Origin: Gyromitra esculenta
Lineage: Eukaryota > Ascomycota > Pezizomycetes > Pezizales > Discinaceae
Direction: 5' to 3'
NCBI GenBank assembly: GCA_038503075.1
Contig: JBCAML010000013.1
Span: forward strand, 992,001-1,056,000
DNA length: 64,000 bases
Shown: positions 11,252-23,422 of the stretch, piece after piece
How positions within the stretch are numbered: the stretch's first letter is position 1
Layout of the letters: each line of letters opens with the position of its first letter
Made by a program: the position numbers and the translations under genes
Notes under the pieces: model-generated
What the model was told of the DNA's origin: nothing
Seen by the model: only the letters and a program-made list of their open reading frames with translations
The model's database searches: none

Positions 11252-13306
11252 ATGTCCGGTCTACGGGCTCGCAAACCCCCCGCGCCAACTCAGCCCTCTC
11301 CTCACCAGATCCAGATCTCGGAAAAGGACATAGACCCCCTCTCAAGGTACACATCCCTCAATCCACATCCCCCCATTCACTTCCCCATACTAATACACGC
11401 CCAGCTCACGCCCATCGCGTCCCATCCTCTCGCCCTCGACCGCTTTCTCCGCCCTGCTGGCCGTGCGCCTCCTCTCCGCCGCCTACGCCACGATCCCCGA
11501 TTGCGACGAAGGTCTCTGCCACTTTCCACCATTCCGGGGACTCCCAGCTGACGATTCCCTTGAACAGTCTTCAATTTCTGGGAGCCTGCCCACTATCTCT
11601 CCCATGGCTACGGCCTTCAGACCTGGGAATACTCGCCCGAGTATGCTATCCGCAGTTGGGCCTACGTGGCCCTGCATTCCATCCCTAGCCGTCTCGTCTC
11701 CCTCCTCCTCCCGAGCTTGACCAAAGCCCACGAGTTCTACGGCTTGCGCTGTCTGTTTGCCCTCTTCTGCGCCTATGCCGAAACCAGGCTCTACGCCGCC
11801 GTGTCCTCCAGCATCAATCGCAGGGTAGGCCTCCTGTACCTCGTCTTCACCGTCTGCAGCGCCGGCATGTTCCATTCTGCCGCCGCCTTCCTCCCGAGCA
11901 CCTTTGCCATGTACACTACCATGCTTGGCATGGCCGCCTTCATCCGTCGCAGCACCCTCTCGGGCGTCTTCTGGTTCGCGATGGGGGGGCTGCTGGGCTG
12001 GCCGTTTAGTCTGGCCATGTGCGTGCCTTTCCTGCTCGAGGAGCTGGTGATGGGGCTTGTGGAGGGAAGGATTCCAGGAACCGTGGGAAGGCTTGTCAGG
12101 GGAGGATTGGTGTCTTTGCCATTGCTCGTAAGTACCTCCATAAGTAACCCACTCAATTCAATCCCGTCTTTGCTAACCCCACAGGCTACCATCGTCGGCG
12201 TCGACTACATTGCCTACCGCAAACTCGAAATAGTCCCGCTCAACATCGTCCTCTACAACGTCTTCAGCGGCGCCAACAAGGGCCCCAACATCTACGGCAC
12301 CGAACCATGGTGGTTCTACCTCGCCAATCTATCCCTCAACTTCAACCTCCTCCTCCCACTCTCCCTCGCCGCCGCCCCGTTCCTGGTACTATACTACATC
12401 TTCCGTCCCCGCAGCACAGCAGTCGAGTTCACCCCCCGCATGCTCACCGCTTCCATCCCGTTCTGCCTCTGGCTAGCAATCTTCACGGCCCAGCCCCATA
12501 AAGAGGAACGGTTCATGTTCGTCGCCTACCCGGCGTTGTGTCTCGCCGCAGCAGTCGCATACCACATCGCATTAACCATCCTCGGTTTCCTGTCCAACCT
12601 AATCTTCTCCCTCGACTCCCTCAAAGCCAAACCCTACACCAGTGAACTCCAAGACCTCCTCAACTGGACCGTCCTCGCCGCGCCCCTCGTGCTCACGGCC
12701 CTCCTGAGCCTCTCGCGCGCTCTCGCTATCGTGACGGCCTATTCTGCCCCATTGCATGTATACACCGTCCTCCCGTCCAACGCGACGGGTAACTTGTGCC
12801 TTGCGAAGGAATGGTACCGGTTCCCGTCCAGTTACTTTTTACCCAACGGGGTTAGAGCACGGTTTGTAAAGAGCGCATTCGATGGGCTGTTGCCTGGTGC
12901 GTTCCCAGAGAGTGAAGATGCCTGGAGCAGGGATGGTACTTGGGTCGTTCCGGAGGGCATGAATGATCTGAATATCGCGGACCCGGGGAAATATGTACGA
13001 CTCCCTTTTCCTATGGTTGATGGGTTGACCGACTGACTGACTGACTGACTTTTGGGGGGGGGTTAGATTACACTGGACCAATGTGATTACCTTGTCGAAT
13101 CATACTTTACCCGCGATGATGCATCGGAAGAGGAAGCAGACCTGATTGTGCGCGAGGACGAGTGGGAAACGCTGCATTGTGAGGATTTCTTGGACGCTGC
13201 AAAGACCCCGACGTTGGGACGCACGCTGTGGGTGCCGAAATGGGTGCCGGATTTTAGAAAGTGGGGAAAGTATTGTCTCCTTGAAAGGCGGAAGAGCGCG
13301 GTGTAG
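11252..13306 (+). CDS. alg9: Alpha-1,2-mannosyltransferase ALG9, five exons
   Basis: Exons: 11252-11346, 11405-11511, 11568-12127, 12185-12994, 13067-13306, giving 603 residues. It is a GT22-family ER membrane enzyme that adds alpha-1,2-linked mannoses to the lumenal dolichol-linked oligosaccharide during N-glycan precursor synthesis. Diagnostic sequence is the lumenal loop after the first membrane segment (FNFWEPAHYLSHGYGLQTWE, then YSPEYAIRSWAYV), which fits ALG9 rather than ALG12 or PIG-B. The GT22 motif AQPHKEERFMFVAYPALCL is also present. Many hydrophobic membrane spans lie between. The C-terminal exon (ITLDQCDYLVESYF, DEWETLHCEDFLDA) is the family's usual soluble tail. Intron 3 (12128-12184) is 57 bp and keeps the frame open, so it could be overlooked; removing it gives the conserved LPLLATIVGVDYIAYRKLE. 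Intron 4 carries a GACT tandem repeat. Confidence 0.95.
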
Positions 13307-13924
13307 GGGGTGGGGCTTTGGTTCCGTATATTATTTCTTGTGCCGGTTTTATTTTTTGCAGGCTAGAATCCGGTTGTTGTTTTTTACGGTCCCTGGCTTT
13401 TGGTTCACTTTATACAGAATTAATCGATATAAACCCTAACCCTATGATATACATTGATCCCGCGAACAAATCGAATCGCAATGGTAATGGCATACGAGCG
13501 GCCTAAAATGCGGCTTACAGCTAGCGCGACCTTTCTCCAGGAAGACAAGACTGTTTGTACCAGTGAACCTCTTCTCCTTCGACACGGCCGGCGACAATCC
13601 CCTTTCCAGCTTGTGGAGGTGGAGAACCTCATACACGTACTGAAACTCTATCCCCCAATCAAACATCTCGTCCCCGCACCCGGTCTTCCCGCCGCTGATC
13701 TCAGCAACACAGGATTCGAGACATTTTGTTGGAGTGCTACATATGCTGCGCAGTCCCGGAATTCATGCGTGGCTCAATGCCTAGATTTGATTGACATAGG
13801 GATATCTATCTATCTATAGGGATACTTTTGCCGAGATAGGGAGAAGCCTAGCGATACCCGCACGAGGAGGTATCAAACAAGATATTTGGAGGAAGGAGGT
13901 TATAAGGATGTAGGAATCAATCTG
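13307..13924. other. Intergenic 3' of alg9
   Basis: I see no supported gene. Overlapping open frames on both strands around 13440-13820 (74 aa minus, 121 aa plus) match no family I recognise. The part from about 13835 may be the eroded 5' end of the DUF3445 relic that follows. Confidence 0.4.
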
Positions 13925-14680
13925 TTTCAAACAACGACCTCCGCAAATATCACGCCGACAGAGCGAGTCGTATCCTTACCCGAGGCCCTAAATGCTCCTG
14001 CACGCAAACCTCCGCTGCCTATGAGCTCCTTGAAAATCTAGGGCTGTACCTTCCCGTGCGATACCCATCCATGTTCACCGCTGCAGCGGCCGGTATATAG
14101 ATAACACCATCACCGGAGAACCCTTCGACATCATTGAACGACCGCTGAAGGAAGATCCGATGCAGATGACAGCGTGTATGGTATAGGACGATCTTGCGAC
14201 TATGGTGAAGGGCGTGGATGGTCAGTATTACCCGAAAGCAGGAGCATCCTGTTGGCTAGGCTCTGGAGGCTGGGGGCTGGGGGCTGGGGAGATAAAATGG
14301 GGATGAGCCTGACAATATCCATACGAGTGGAGAAGTACCAGTGTATGAAGAGCGGCCGACGAAGGTGATAAACTATCTATTTATTTATTTAGTAGGGTGC
14401 AGCCGGGAGGGCCGGTATTGAGAAATAATGCTTGTTTGTTTGTTTGTTTGTTTGTTTGTTTGTTTGAATGTTTTCGAGAGGGTTCGCGGGCTGATCACCG
14501 ACGCTCTCGTACTTCCTTCGAGTCGATGATTGTCTCCCTTGGGCACACAGCATCGGCGATGAAGATAGCGATGGCATTGGTTGGCTCACTACAGAGAAGG
14601 ATAAGGCAATTGAAAATCGTTACTTCCGCTCTGAACGGCAGAGCTTGCGACGGCCTCCTGGGAGGATTTGCTAATTCTTA
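13925..14680 (+). pseudogene. Decayed DUF3445 / heme-dependent oxidative N-demethylase-like gene
   Basis: Fragments of one fungal DUF3445 (HODM-alpha-like) protein occur in order but in different frames: AAYELLENLGLYLPVRYPSM near 13995-14075, NTITGEPFDIIERPL near 14105, DDLATMVKGVDGQYYPKAG near 14189, DKMGMSLTISI near 14290, RVDDCLPWAHSIGDEDSDG near 14520, and TEKDKAIENRYFRSERQSL near 14590-14645. The motif order (RYPSMF, ITGE, DDLAI..DGQYY, GMSL, VDD..W..SIG, RSERQSLRR) is that of the family. Stops (TAG at 14098 and about 14186), frameshifts and a (TTTG)n expansion break it. Family members are thought to act in oxidative demethylation; this copy cannot. The N-terminus was not found. The 5' and 3' limits are approximate. 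Confidence 0.7.
14432..14466. repeat. (TTTG)n microsatellite
   Basis: About eight tandem TTTG units lie inside the decayed DUF3445 gene, between its RNN and VDD motifs, so they expanded in or after loss of the gene. Confidence 0.9.
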
Positions 14681-16518
14681 TTTGTTTTCCGCACAAGCAC
14701 AAATACTACAAGTTAAAAAGATTGTTCTGCCAAGTATATACCAAGCTGCTTATTATTGGGGGTGGCAATCATTGTGAGCCATCCTGAGATTTAATACAGA
14801 GTAGCTTCTAGATTAGTGAGGTGGGGATATCCAAGTCTTCGTAAACCATCATTCAGTTTTTCGCTCAGCGAATAGGGATCAGAAACATCTGTATGCAGCA
14901 TGGTGTGGGTAAGTCAGTATTTGAGGATCCTCATAGAAATCACATAAGATCCATCAATTATCATGTCTATTCGAATTTCCATATTACTTTTTGTTTATTT
15001 CAGGAAGCGAACTCCCTGTGGTGACTGGCAATCACTATGATTGACCCCACTGAATCACACCTGCTTAATTACAAGAGAGCATTATAATTCGAAGCGTCTC
15101 ATGATATCCAGATCCTCAAATCCGTATCCTCACCTAGATCCTCAAACAGATCCTCAAATGGCCGGTGATCTTGGTTGTGATTGCTTAACGAACACGCGAC
15201 TACGATGTGGTCAGAGGTATCATTGCCAGAGCAACCCCCGAAACAATAAAATTCCATTCCAAAATACTAATACCAACTAAGGTTGGCTGGTTCTCCAGGT
15301 GGCTGTGTATCTCAGTCGGGTATACCGGTACCGCTTCTAATAACTCAATCGATCCACAAGAGTACGTCTTTGACCAACTAAAGAAATACTTGGACAGAAA
15401 CCTACTCGAGTCCCAACAAGGAATTACGAGGAATGGAACTTGGTTAAGTAGATTTTATTTTTTTGGTATTCACCAACATATGCTAAGGTAGCAGCCTGTC
15501 CAAGCACCTAGCAGACGCGTTCTTGAGGATCCTGGAAGACGTGCCGTCCGGCAACCGCCGGCGCGATAGATGTTCGCGCTGTGCAGGGTGGTGGTTGGTG
15601 CTATTCCTAAAACGGTTAGTGGTAGGCTAACTATCATCACCGAATGTCACTCGAATTGTAGTATCTTGGCATCATTTGAGTCTCTTCAGCAATGAATAAG
15701 ATCATTTCTTGTGACCAGTTCCGCTCTCGGACTTGTGGATGGTCAAGTTTCATCTTGGTGATTTTTGTGTAATCTTTTCGTATCAAATCGTTCTACGTAG
15801 GCGATGCATCGTAGGGATCATACAAGAGTTCTCTAGGGATGCTAAGGGATGGTCGACAAATCCTTATCATGGTGACGAAAGTTGATTTCACTTTCCCGTT
15901 AGATGAACCAGAAGGATACGCTGCATGCAGTAGCTTGATGGCAGAGAAATTGCTGGTTGGGATTATTTATTATCGTAAACACCCCTTGGGGTTAATGGCG
16001 CCCCGTAATCTTGCTGTGTGGCCTACATCTCTAATCTACCATAGGGTCGTAAGGTGCGCAGGAATGAGTCCCACTCAGTAAAATAGAGAAAAGGATTATG
16101 ATACTCAGATGCAAGGCGCCCTCATGATGAAGCTTTCTGCTTGGTCGAAAATATGGAAGGCTATCCGCAGCGTAACGAATGAGGGATATTTTGTTAAAGT
16201 GGTGGTCAGTGGGAAACGGAACTGGAGCATCACCGAGGATGAGAAAAAAAGGAGGATCCTCAAATTGATAGATTCCCATCCCGCTACGGCAAAGAAAGAT
16301 AAAAATTGAGCATTAACTTGCGGCCATAGTATGACCGCAAGAGGGTTTATCATTGTATTTTAAAGTGTACGTTCTCCACCTTCATTCCTTCATATAGAAA
16401 GTTTGCTATAGTACAATCCAAGAAAAGAAAACAATGGACTTTACAACCCCCGCCTAAAGAAACCAGAATTGAACCCTAACACCCAGAAAGAAAATAATAA
16501 CTAAAAACAATCCGTCGC
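14681..16518. other. Intergenic, no supported gene
   Basis: There are short open frames only (for example 15207-15491 and 16109-16309 plus), with no recognised family. The word ATCCTCAAA recurs between 15110 and 15160. The segment just before 16518 is the 3' flank of the H4 gene on the minus strand. Confidence 0.5.
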
Positions 16519-16956
<438 letters not shown>

Positions 16957-17895
16957 GATGAGTTAAGTTTTGGGGGGATTTGTATTTAAAGTTTGGGATA
17001 CGTAGTGGTGATTGAGAGCGTGGTGTTGATTGAGGAGAACGGGAGAGTGGATGGGTTGATGGAGAGAGAAGGGAATGGGGGAACCAGACGGTATTTGAGG
17101 TGGGACCACAACCGATCTGGCATTCTACATCAACTCGCGAAAAAATCGGGAGGCGCATCTAGGAACGCTGCCACAACAACCCTGACCCTGACCTGGCCCA
17201 CGCCGAACGAAACACGCTATCTGTCTCGCACAACACGCTATCTGACCCGCCCAGAATGCTGCAGCAGGTTGATTGCTGCTCTTTCAGAGAATTTGAGGAT
17301 CCAGATTCTGGGTTGGCATGACGCCGACGCCGATTCCACGACAACAGCTTGCCAGCACGATCATGTGAATTTCTTTGTGTGCTCACAACGGGGTGTTCTT
17401 CACGATCGGACAGGCAGAATGCAGCAGACAGAACGGGCTCCCAGCGACAGAGCCATGACTCCAATCTTGGGATTCGGCGATAGAAGTGTTCCAGGTTCCT
17501 TGCCTTAGCGGCTCAATGCGGAAGTGGTGTGGGCTGGTTGCATGACCAGGGTGTGCTAGCGCGAGTTCGTTGCAACTCAGCCATTTCGTGTCCAAATCCC
17601 CCATACAAAATTACGGTCGAAAAAAACGCTGGAAAGGGGACGCTTTTTTGGGTGTATTTCCGTTGCAACGCCCCTCCTGCTTTTCTAGCACCCCCAACCT
17701 CCTTCATTCTGTCCTCTCCCCTAACCCTGTCCACCGCCCTGCTCCAGTTGATTCCGCCTGCGCTTGTCCACGCCTATATAAGTACTGCTGCCCTCCCTTC
17801 CGGCACTCATCTCCTCCATCCTACAACAACCACTTTCCACCGACACCCAACAACCGCGACACCAAAATAAATAAATAACCACCAACCACAACAAA
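16957..17895. promoter_or_regulatory. Bidirectional H4/H3 intergenic region
   Basis: This 939-bp region lies between the divergent H4 and H3 starts, the usual arrangement for coordinated S-phase histone expression in filamentous ascomycetes. A TATATAAG box lies at 17775-17782, about 115 bp before the H3 ATG, followed by pyrimidine-rich sequence. No equally clear TATA box was seen for H4 (closest is a TTTAAATAC-like word near 16985 on the minus strand). Confidence 0.7.
17775..17782 (+). promoter_or_regulatory. TATA box of histone H3
   Basis: TATATAAG lies 114 bp before the ATG and is followed by a CT-rich leader. Confidence 0.7.
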
Positions 17896-18547
<652 letters not shown>

Positions 18548-19774
18548 GCGTTCTTTTTTATAAATTATAATGCTGGGGGGTGATGGGTTGTGTCTTTTAA
18601 ACGAAATGAATGGTTCTTTACTGGGTTTCTTGTTTTTTCTCGTACAGTACTGGGTGGGGTGTTAGCTTTTGTTTTTACACTGCCAAAACACGGTGTTGTT
18701 TGTCGTGTACTATAGTTTCATTTTTGTGATGGCAACAAATGTAAGAAGGTTCTCGATAGGCCTTTGAGTTTAAACACGAGCATATCATAATCCTGCGGGG
18801 TGGTGGTGGTAGAAATGGAGTCCCGTTGTACCAATCCAGTAGCTGGCCGTTATTCTTGGTACTGCGTGAACAAAGAAGCATTCTATGCGCGATATGCGAG
18901 TGGATGGAGATAAATGCGGTGAAGCAGGTGCGGGTCGCCTGTGGGGAGAAGAGAGTGTTCTCTGAGATTCGAAAGCTCGCTTCCACCGTTCGGACATTTT
19001 TCTGCATCACGCGGAGACGTTCAGCGCAGACCGAAACCCAACAAACGCAGCATCCCCTCACTTCCAGCGAACAGAAATACTGTGCCTTGGTTTCAACGGA
19101 TTTGGACTGATGCACGTATATGCGCTCGACATGTCTTTTGCGCTTGACGCTTGCAGAGTAGGGATGGAAAGAATGCGACCGTGGCGAATAACTCGTCCGG
19201 GCGATCACCCACGAATAGCGCCCCGCAACCGATCACCGCTCAAACACCAACCGTGCTGCTGTGCCGCTGCGGGCTTTTTTTGATGGTGGCTTCGTGGACC
19301 AGTTGGGACGAAACAGGTAGGTAGGGCCTGGCAAGGGTGTCTTGGATGGAGGCTCTGGCCCAGCCCAGGCGTCCGTCCCTGCATGCAGTGCAGATTTCGG
19401 ATTGCCACCATCACTGACGGACGCCGTCGTTTCTGCCACGTTCGTGCAGTTTCCCAGGGTCTGGTGAGGAGGAGGAGGTATCTTTCGGGCTGAGTTTTGA
19501 CTGGGTGGCTTGTCCACCTATGGGGGATGGCATGGAGGGGCTTGTACACTTTGTTTTCCCCCAGCAGCTGTCACTCGGACCTTCCTCCTGGCTGTCCCCA
19601 CGCTCGTTCTCCTGGTAGAATTCCGACTATTAATACCGTCGCCTCCCCCCCGGCCTTTTCGCTATTAGGGGTTTCTCGCTTTTCGCTTCTGCCGTCTCTC
19701 GCTCACTCACTCGCTCACTCACTCACTCATCCACCCACCCACCCACTCATTTCACCCATCAACATCCAGCAACG
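18548..19774. other. Intergenic between H3 and the Mpv17-family gene
   Basis: The first ~200 bp are the T-rich H3 3' flank. The stretch 19200-19600 is GC-richer with no convincing protein. CTCACTCA/CCACCCA tandem words at 19700-19755 form a pyrimidine-rich leader directly before the next gene. Confidence 0.5.
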
Positions 19775-20752
19775 ATGGCGTCCTTCCTCGCCACAAGCTC
19801 CAGGCTATTCCCGAAGCGTGCTCCTCCAATAATCCAGAGTCTCCTCAAGCAACAGCGCCGGCGCCCAATCTTCACGATTCCTCAATCTCCATTCAAATCA
19901 GTACAAATCCCCACCAAGTTCACACGAACATTGCGAACGGCCTACAACTATGGCACCTACGCCGCATCGCCACTGATCCGGACCTTTGAATCGTACGGAC
20001 AAGCCCAGCGGAAAAGACCATACGTGACACAGCTCCTGACATCGATTGCTATATACGCACTTGGAGACTTGAACGCGCAGTTGCTATTTGGAGAAGAGGG
20101 ATCAAAATATGATCCAGTGAGAACGGGCAGGAATATCGCCATTGGAGGTGTTTTCTCGATTCCGAGTTACTTATGGTGAGTCATTTATCCCTTTCATTTT
20201 ATCCAGCATCAAGCTTTGGTGAATACACAACCGTTTTTCTTCACGAGGGGAAAAACACACAATGTGTTGCGTCTTTGCCAACGTCAATGAACTTAGCTAA
20301 TATGGAATAGGTTTAAATATCTCGGCGAATCCTTCAACTTCCGCTCTAAACTTCTCTCCATATCTACACGCGTGCTTGTAAATCAAATTTTCTTTACGCC
20401 TGTCTTCCTAGCAGCCTTCTTTACCCTCCAGAGCGTGTTCGCTTCCATGGGTACCGTCAGTACCCGAGAGATGGTTGATACGTTGAAGAAAACTATCCCA
20501 ACGGCATACATCAACTCATGCAAGCTCTGGCCAGCAGTCACGGCGGTCAACTTCTGGTTCGTGCCACTCGAGTTTAGGGCACTTTTTGGTGGTGCTATTG
20601 CTGTTGGGTGGAATGGATACTTGTCGTTTTTGAGCCAGAGGGCGAATCAGCAGGAGGATACGTTCGATCTGCCAGTGGAAGATGTAGCTGCGCCTTCTAT
20701 ACCATTGTCGAAACCCTTGCTACAGATTGAGAGCGTAAAGGCAGCATTATAG
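19775..20752 (+). CDS. Mpv17/PMP22 (Sym1-like) family membrane protein, two exons
   Basis: Exons 19775-20175 and 20311-20752 give 280 residues. The Mpv17/PMP22 family comprises four-helix integral membrane proteins of the mitochondrial inner membrane or peroxisome. Family marks are YVTQLLTSIAIYALGDLNAQ (first helix with the G-D-x-x-x-Q pattern), WFKYLG at the exon junction, VNQIFFTPVFLAAFF, and the C-terminal NSCKLWPAVTAVNFWFVPLE followed by FRALFGGAIAVGWNGYLSF. The first ~35 residues are rich in Arg/Lys/Ser with no acidic residue (SRLFPKRAPP, KQQRRRPIF), which suggests a mitochondrial presequence. The protein is longer than Sym1 (~200 aa) because of this N-terminal extension. Transport substrate is unknown for the family. 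Confidence 0.93.
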
Positions 20753-23422
20753 GGCATCAGATTCGACAAGAAGCCCTCATATATACATAACATAGGAAAG
20801 GTCTGCGACCCCCCCCTCCACATTCATTAACTTCTAGTTTCCCTTGTCCTTGATTTTCTGCAGGTTTTGGGAGGTATTTGGTTGTTGTGGCATATACAAG
20901 CGGGTGAGGCCTTAGATTTGAACATAGAAACTGGTTTGCATCGGAGCGCAGTAAACTACAGGTGTTTTTACTAGATTATCCCTTCATTTGTTCTTGGGTT
21001 TTCATTTGTTCTTTTTGGGATTGGGGGTCTGTTTTGTTTTTGAGGTTGCATTTTTTTCTTTCCTTTTTCTTGCATATTTTTGCATATTGTTGTTCTACCA
21101 CAGGTAGTTCCAGTCCCCGAAGGGAGAACATGCTGTGAATTTCAAATACAATTTTTTGAGCTATTAAATTTGGATCTGCCTTTGTATTTGTCACTGTGAT
21201 TGTTTAATGTTGATAATGTCGGGAGAGACACTCTTGGCCACTCTAATTGATAACTGGAAGCGATCACGGTATACCTATTACCTTTGCCCAGAATTGTATA
21301 AACCACATTAAAGCGATGTGTATCGGTGAAGTCAGATTAGATGTAAGCAGAACGGTGAGCCGTTTGGTAGTCTAAGGTTTAGAAATAACCATCCGAGTGG
21401 AAGATAAATGGGAAATAAGGCTGAATGTTACTGGCCATCACTAACGGCAGCGTGCAGAAGCGGAGAAGGACATTGGTGATCGATCCGTGATTATCTGTTT
21501 CGATATATTGTTTCTTTAACACCGACACCAACTTCTCGCATCGAGAGGTGGTGTTCGGCATTAAGGCATTGAAGCTTATGCACACCTTCTTTGAATCCTA
21601 ACGGAATAGCTTATCGGCTTACGGACCTGGAAACAGTTACATCGTCGAAATGGCCTCCAAGAATAGCGACCCTAGATAGCGGCCTTTAAACCTGTGTGAG
21701 AAGTAGAATTATCTTTTTTAGAATCACGCAATGAAAATTTTCAACGCGAAAAACTCGCTCCAATCTTTGATAAATCGGTAGTATAAGCATTCAAGTCGCA
21801 GCCTTGCAGCAGGATTTTTTGGTAACATCTACGAGACCCCCCAGATTTTCTACCGCTCAGCATGTAAATTAAGCAAATTCTAGATCGATCGCGCTAGGTC
21901 CTGAGCGATTGCTGATGGGGGGGTGGCTTTTCCCCGAATATTGAGAGGTGGAAGACGGTGATCCGCTGCGGTGAGGATCCTTCATAGGACGTAGCTTATA
22001 GCCTGAAATTCTTGCAAAAGTTGCAGGATAACAAGTGGGCATGTAACCCTACCGCTGAGCTCGGAGTACCTCATGACGATATAAAATAGGTAATGGTGAT
22101 AAACGCGATCGATTTCACTTGAAATATCGGGTTTAGTCGTTCCTTTGTTTTTGCTCGGGAAATGGGGGGTAAAAGGCATAGATTTTGAACGCTGAACGAA
22201 TGGAAGTCGGCAGGCGCAGCAAACTAGCAAACCGATGCGTAGACTTTTTTCTTTCATCTTGCCCCAAGTTAGCAATAATAGGACGATATGGCGTCGAAGC
22301 GTCTCAGTGAAAATTGTTCTGGAGCCATCGACCAGTTCCCAGATGATTTCGTATGCTACTTCACTGGAGCTGCAGGGTATGGCTATTTCTGGAAGGTAGG
22401 TGCGCTTTTTCTTCTAAAAAAATGTCTGTTTTCTTTTGGAAGAGAAGGGAGTGAGGGATGGGGGGTAAGATCGAATCAATCAAACATTCCATACATTCAC
22501 TCTCTTCTTTTCTTGTTGCCATCCCATAACTTCTCTAGCTTTGTCTACGTGGACGAGTGATAGAGCATGAACATTCGATTGTCACATATTATGGTCATGT
22601 AGGCTACCTTTCTGGGCCGATTGGACAAGTCACATCAGCTTGATGGACTGCGCCCATTCATTCGTGCTGTCGTCCAACCGAGCCAAATCCGGTTCTGATG
22701 TCTCGAACGGGACAAAGGGCAATGGAGAATGTGAAGGATCCTGATTGGCTATTTTGTCGTGGCCAATTGACGGAGATTTGGGTACTTCGTTCAAAACATA
22801 CGGCGCCTACTTGCTCGAGGTGGCCCCAGCCCTGGCGACAGGTCCAGTACCTGGACGAAGAACCGTATCCCACGTACCCAGAAGACCAAAGATCTTGAGC
22901 TTTAGACCTGTGGGCCCTTTTCTAGTATCAGGTATACAGACGTCCCCGGTCTGATGGCGGAACTGGTCAGTTGGCGGATGTGGGGGAAACTTGGTAGCAA
23001 CGAGCAGCCCCAAACCTCTGTCTGCGGATTGGGTCAGACAGCCCCTTGTTCGCCAACTGACCAGCTCCACCATCAGGTCGGGGATGTCTGTTGAGGAAAA
23101 AAGTTGTCTAAGTGGCACTGCTGGTTTCTGGTTAAAGTTGACCTTGACACACTTGCCCCCTAAGACTTTTCGCCATACCAGCAGTAGTACAATACGCGTA
23201 TGCAGATGTACTCACCTATGTGTTTATCAGTTTCTTCAGGGTTTCCTCATTAGTACATGAAGAGTACATTCGTGGAATAGTTAGGTGCCTGTGCCTGCCT
23301 TACCATAACGAGGCGACGGAGCGACAAGGCTTCCCACGGAGACGGCAATCAGCTTTTGGATACTTTCCTGTAATCCGTCCATTCATCATCCATCAATTCG
23401 TTCCACATAGCTACAGGTAGCT
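20753..23422. other. Long intergenic stretch, no firm gene
   Basis: The first part is the 3' flank of the Mpv17-family gene with T-rich sequence (20980-21080). An open frame at 22288-22395 (MASKRLSENCSGAIDQFPDD...) can be spliced at a GTAGGT donor and a CTAG acceptor at about 22539, giving roughly 70 residues that I do not recognise; support is weak. A fold-back inverted repeat lies at 22937-23091. Confidence 0.4.
22937..23091. repeat. Fold-back inverted repeat, ~42-bp arms
   Basis: Arms 22937-22978 and 23050-23091 are imperfect reverse complements (shared CTGGTCAGTTGGCG and CCCCG..CTGATGG blocks, about seven mismatches) around a ~71-bp spacer. No clear target duplication was identified. Confidence 0.7.

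Noticed and set aside
11252..13306. ALG12 or PIG-B assignment for the GT22 gene
   Set aside because: The first lumenal loop and the C-terminal tail fit ALG9; ALG12-specific blocks are absent.
14432..14466. CRISPR-like or functional array
   Set aside because: A plain tetranucleotide microsatellite; no spaced repeats anywhere in the window, and the organism is eukaryotic.
19200..19550. GC-rich overlapping frames on both strands
   Set aside because: Pro/Ser-rich low-complexity translations without conserved motifs; probably promoter sequence.
22288..22640. Possible two-exon ~70-aa gene
   Set aside because: Splice signals exist, but the product has no recognised features and the second part is arbitrary-looking.
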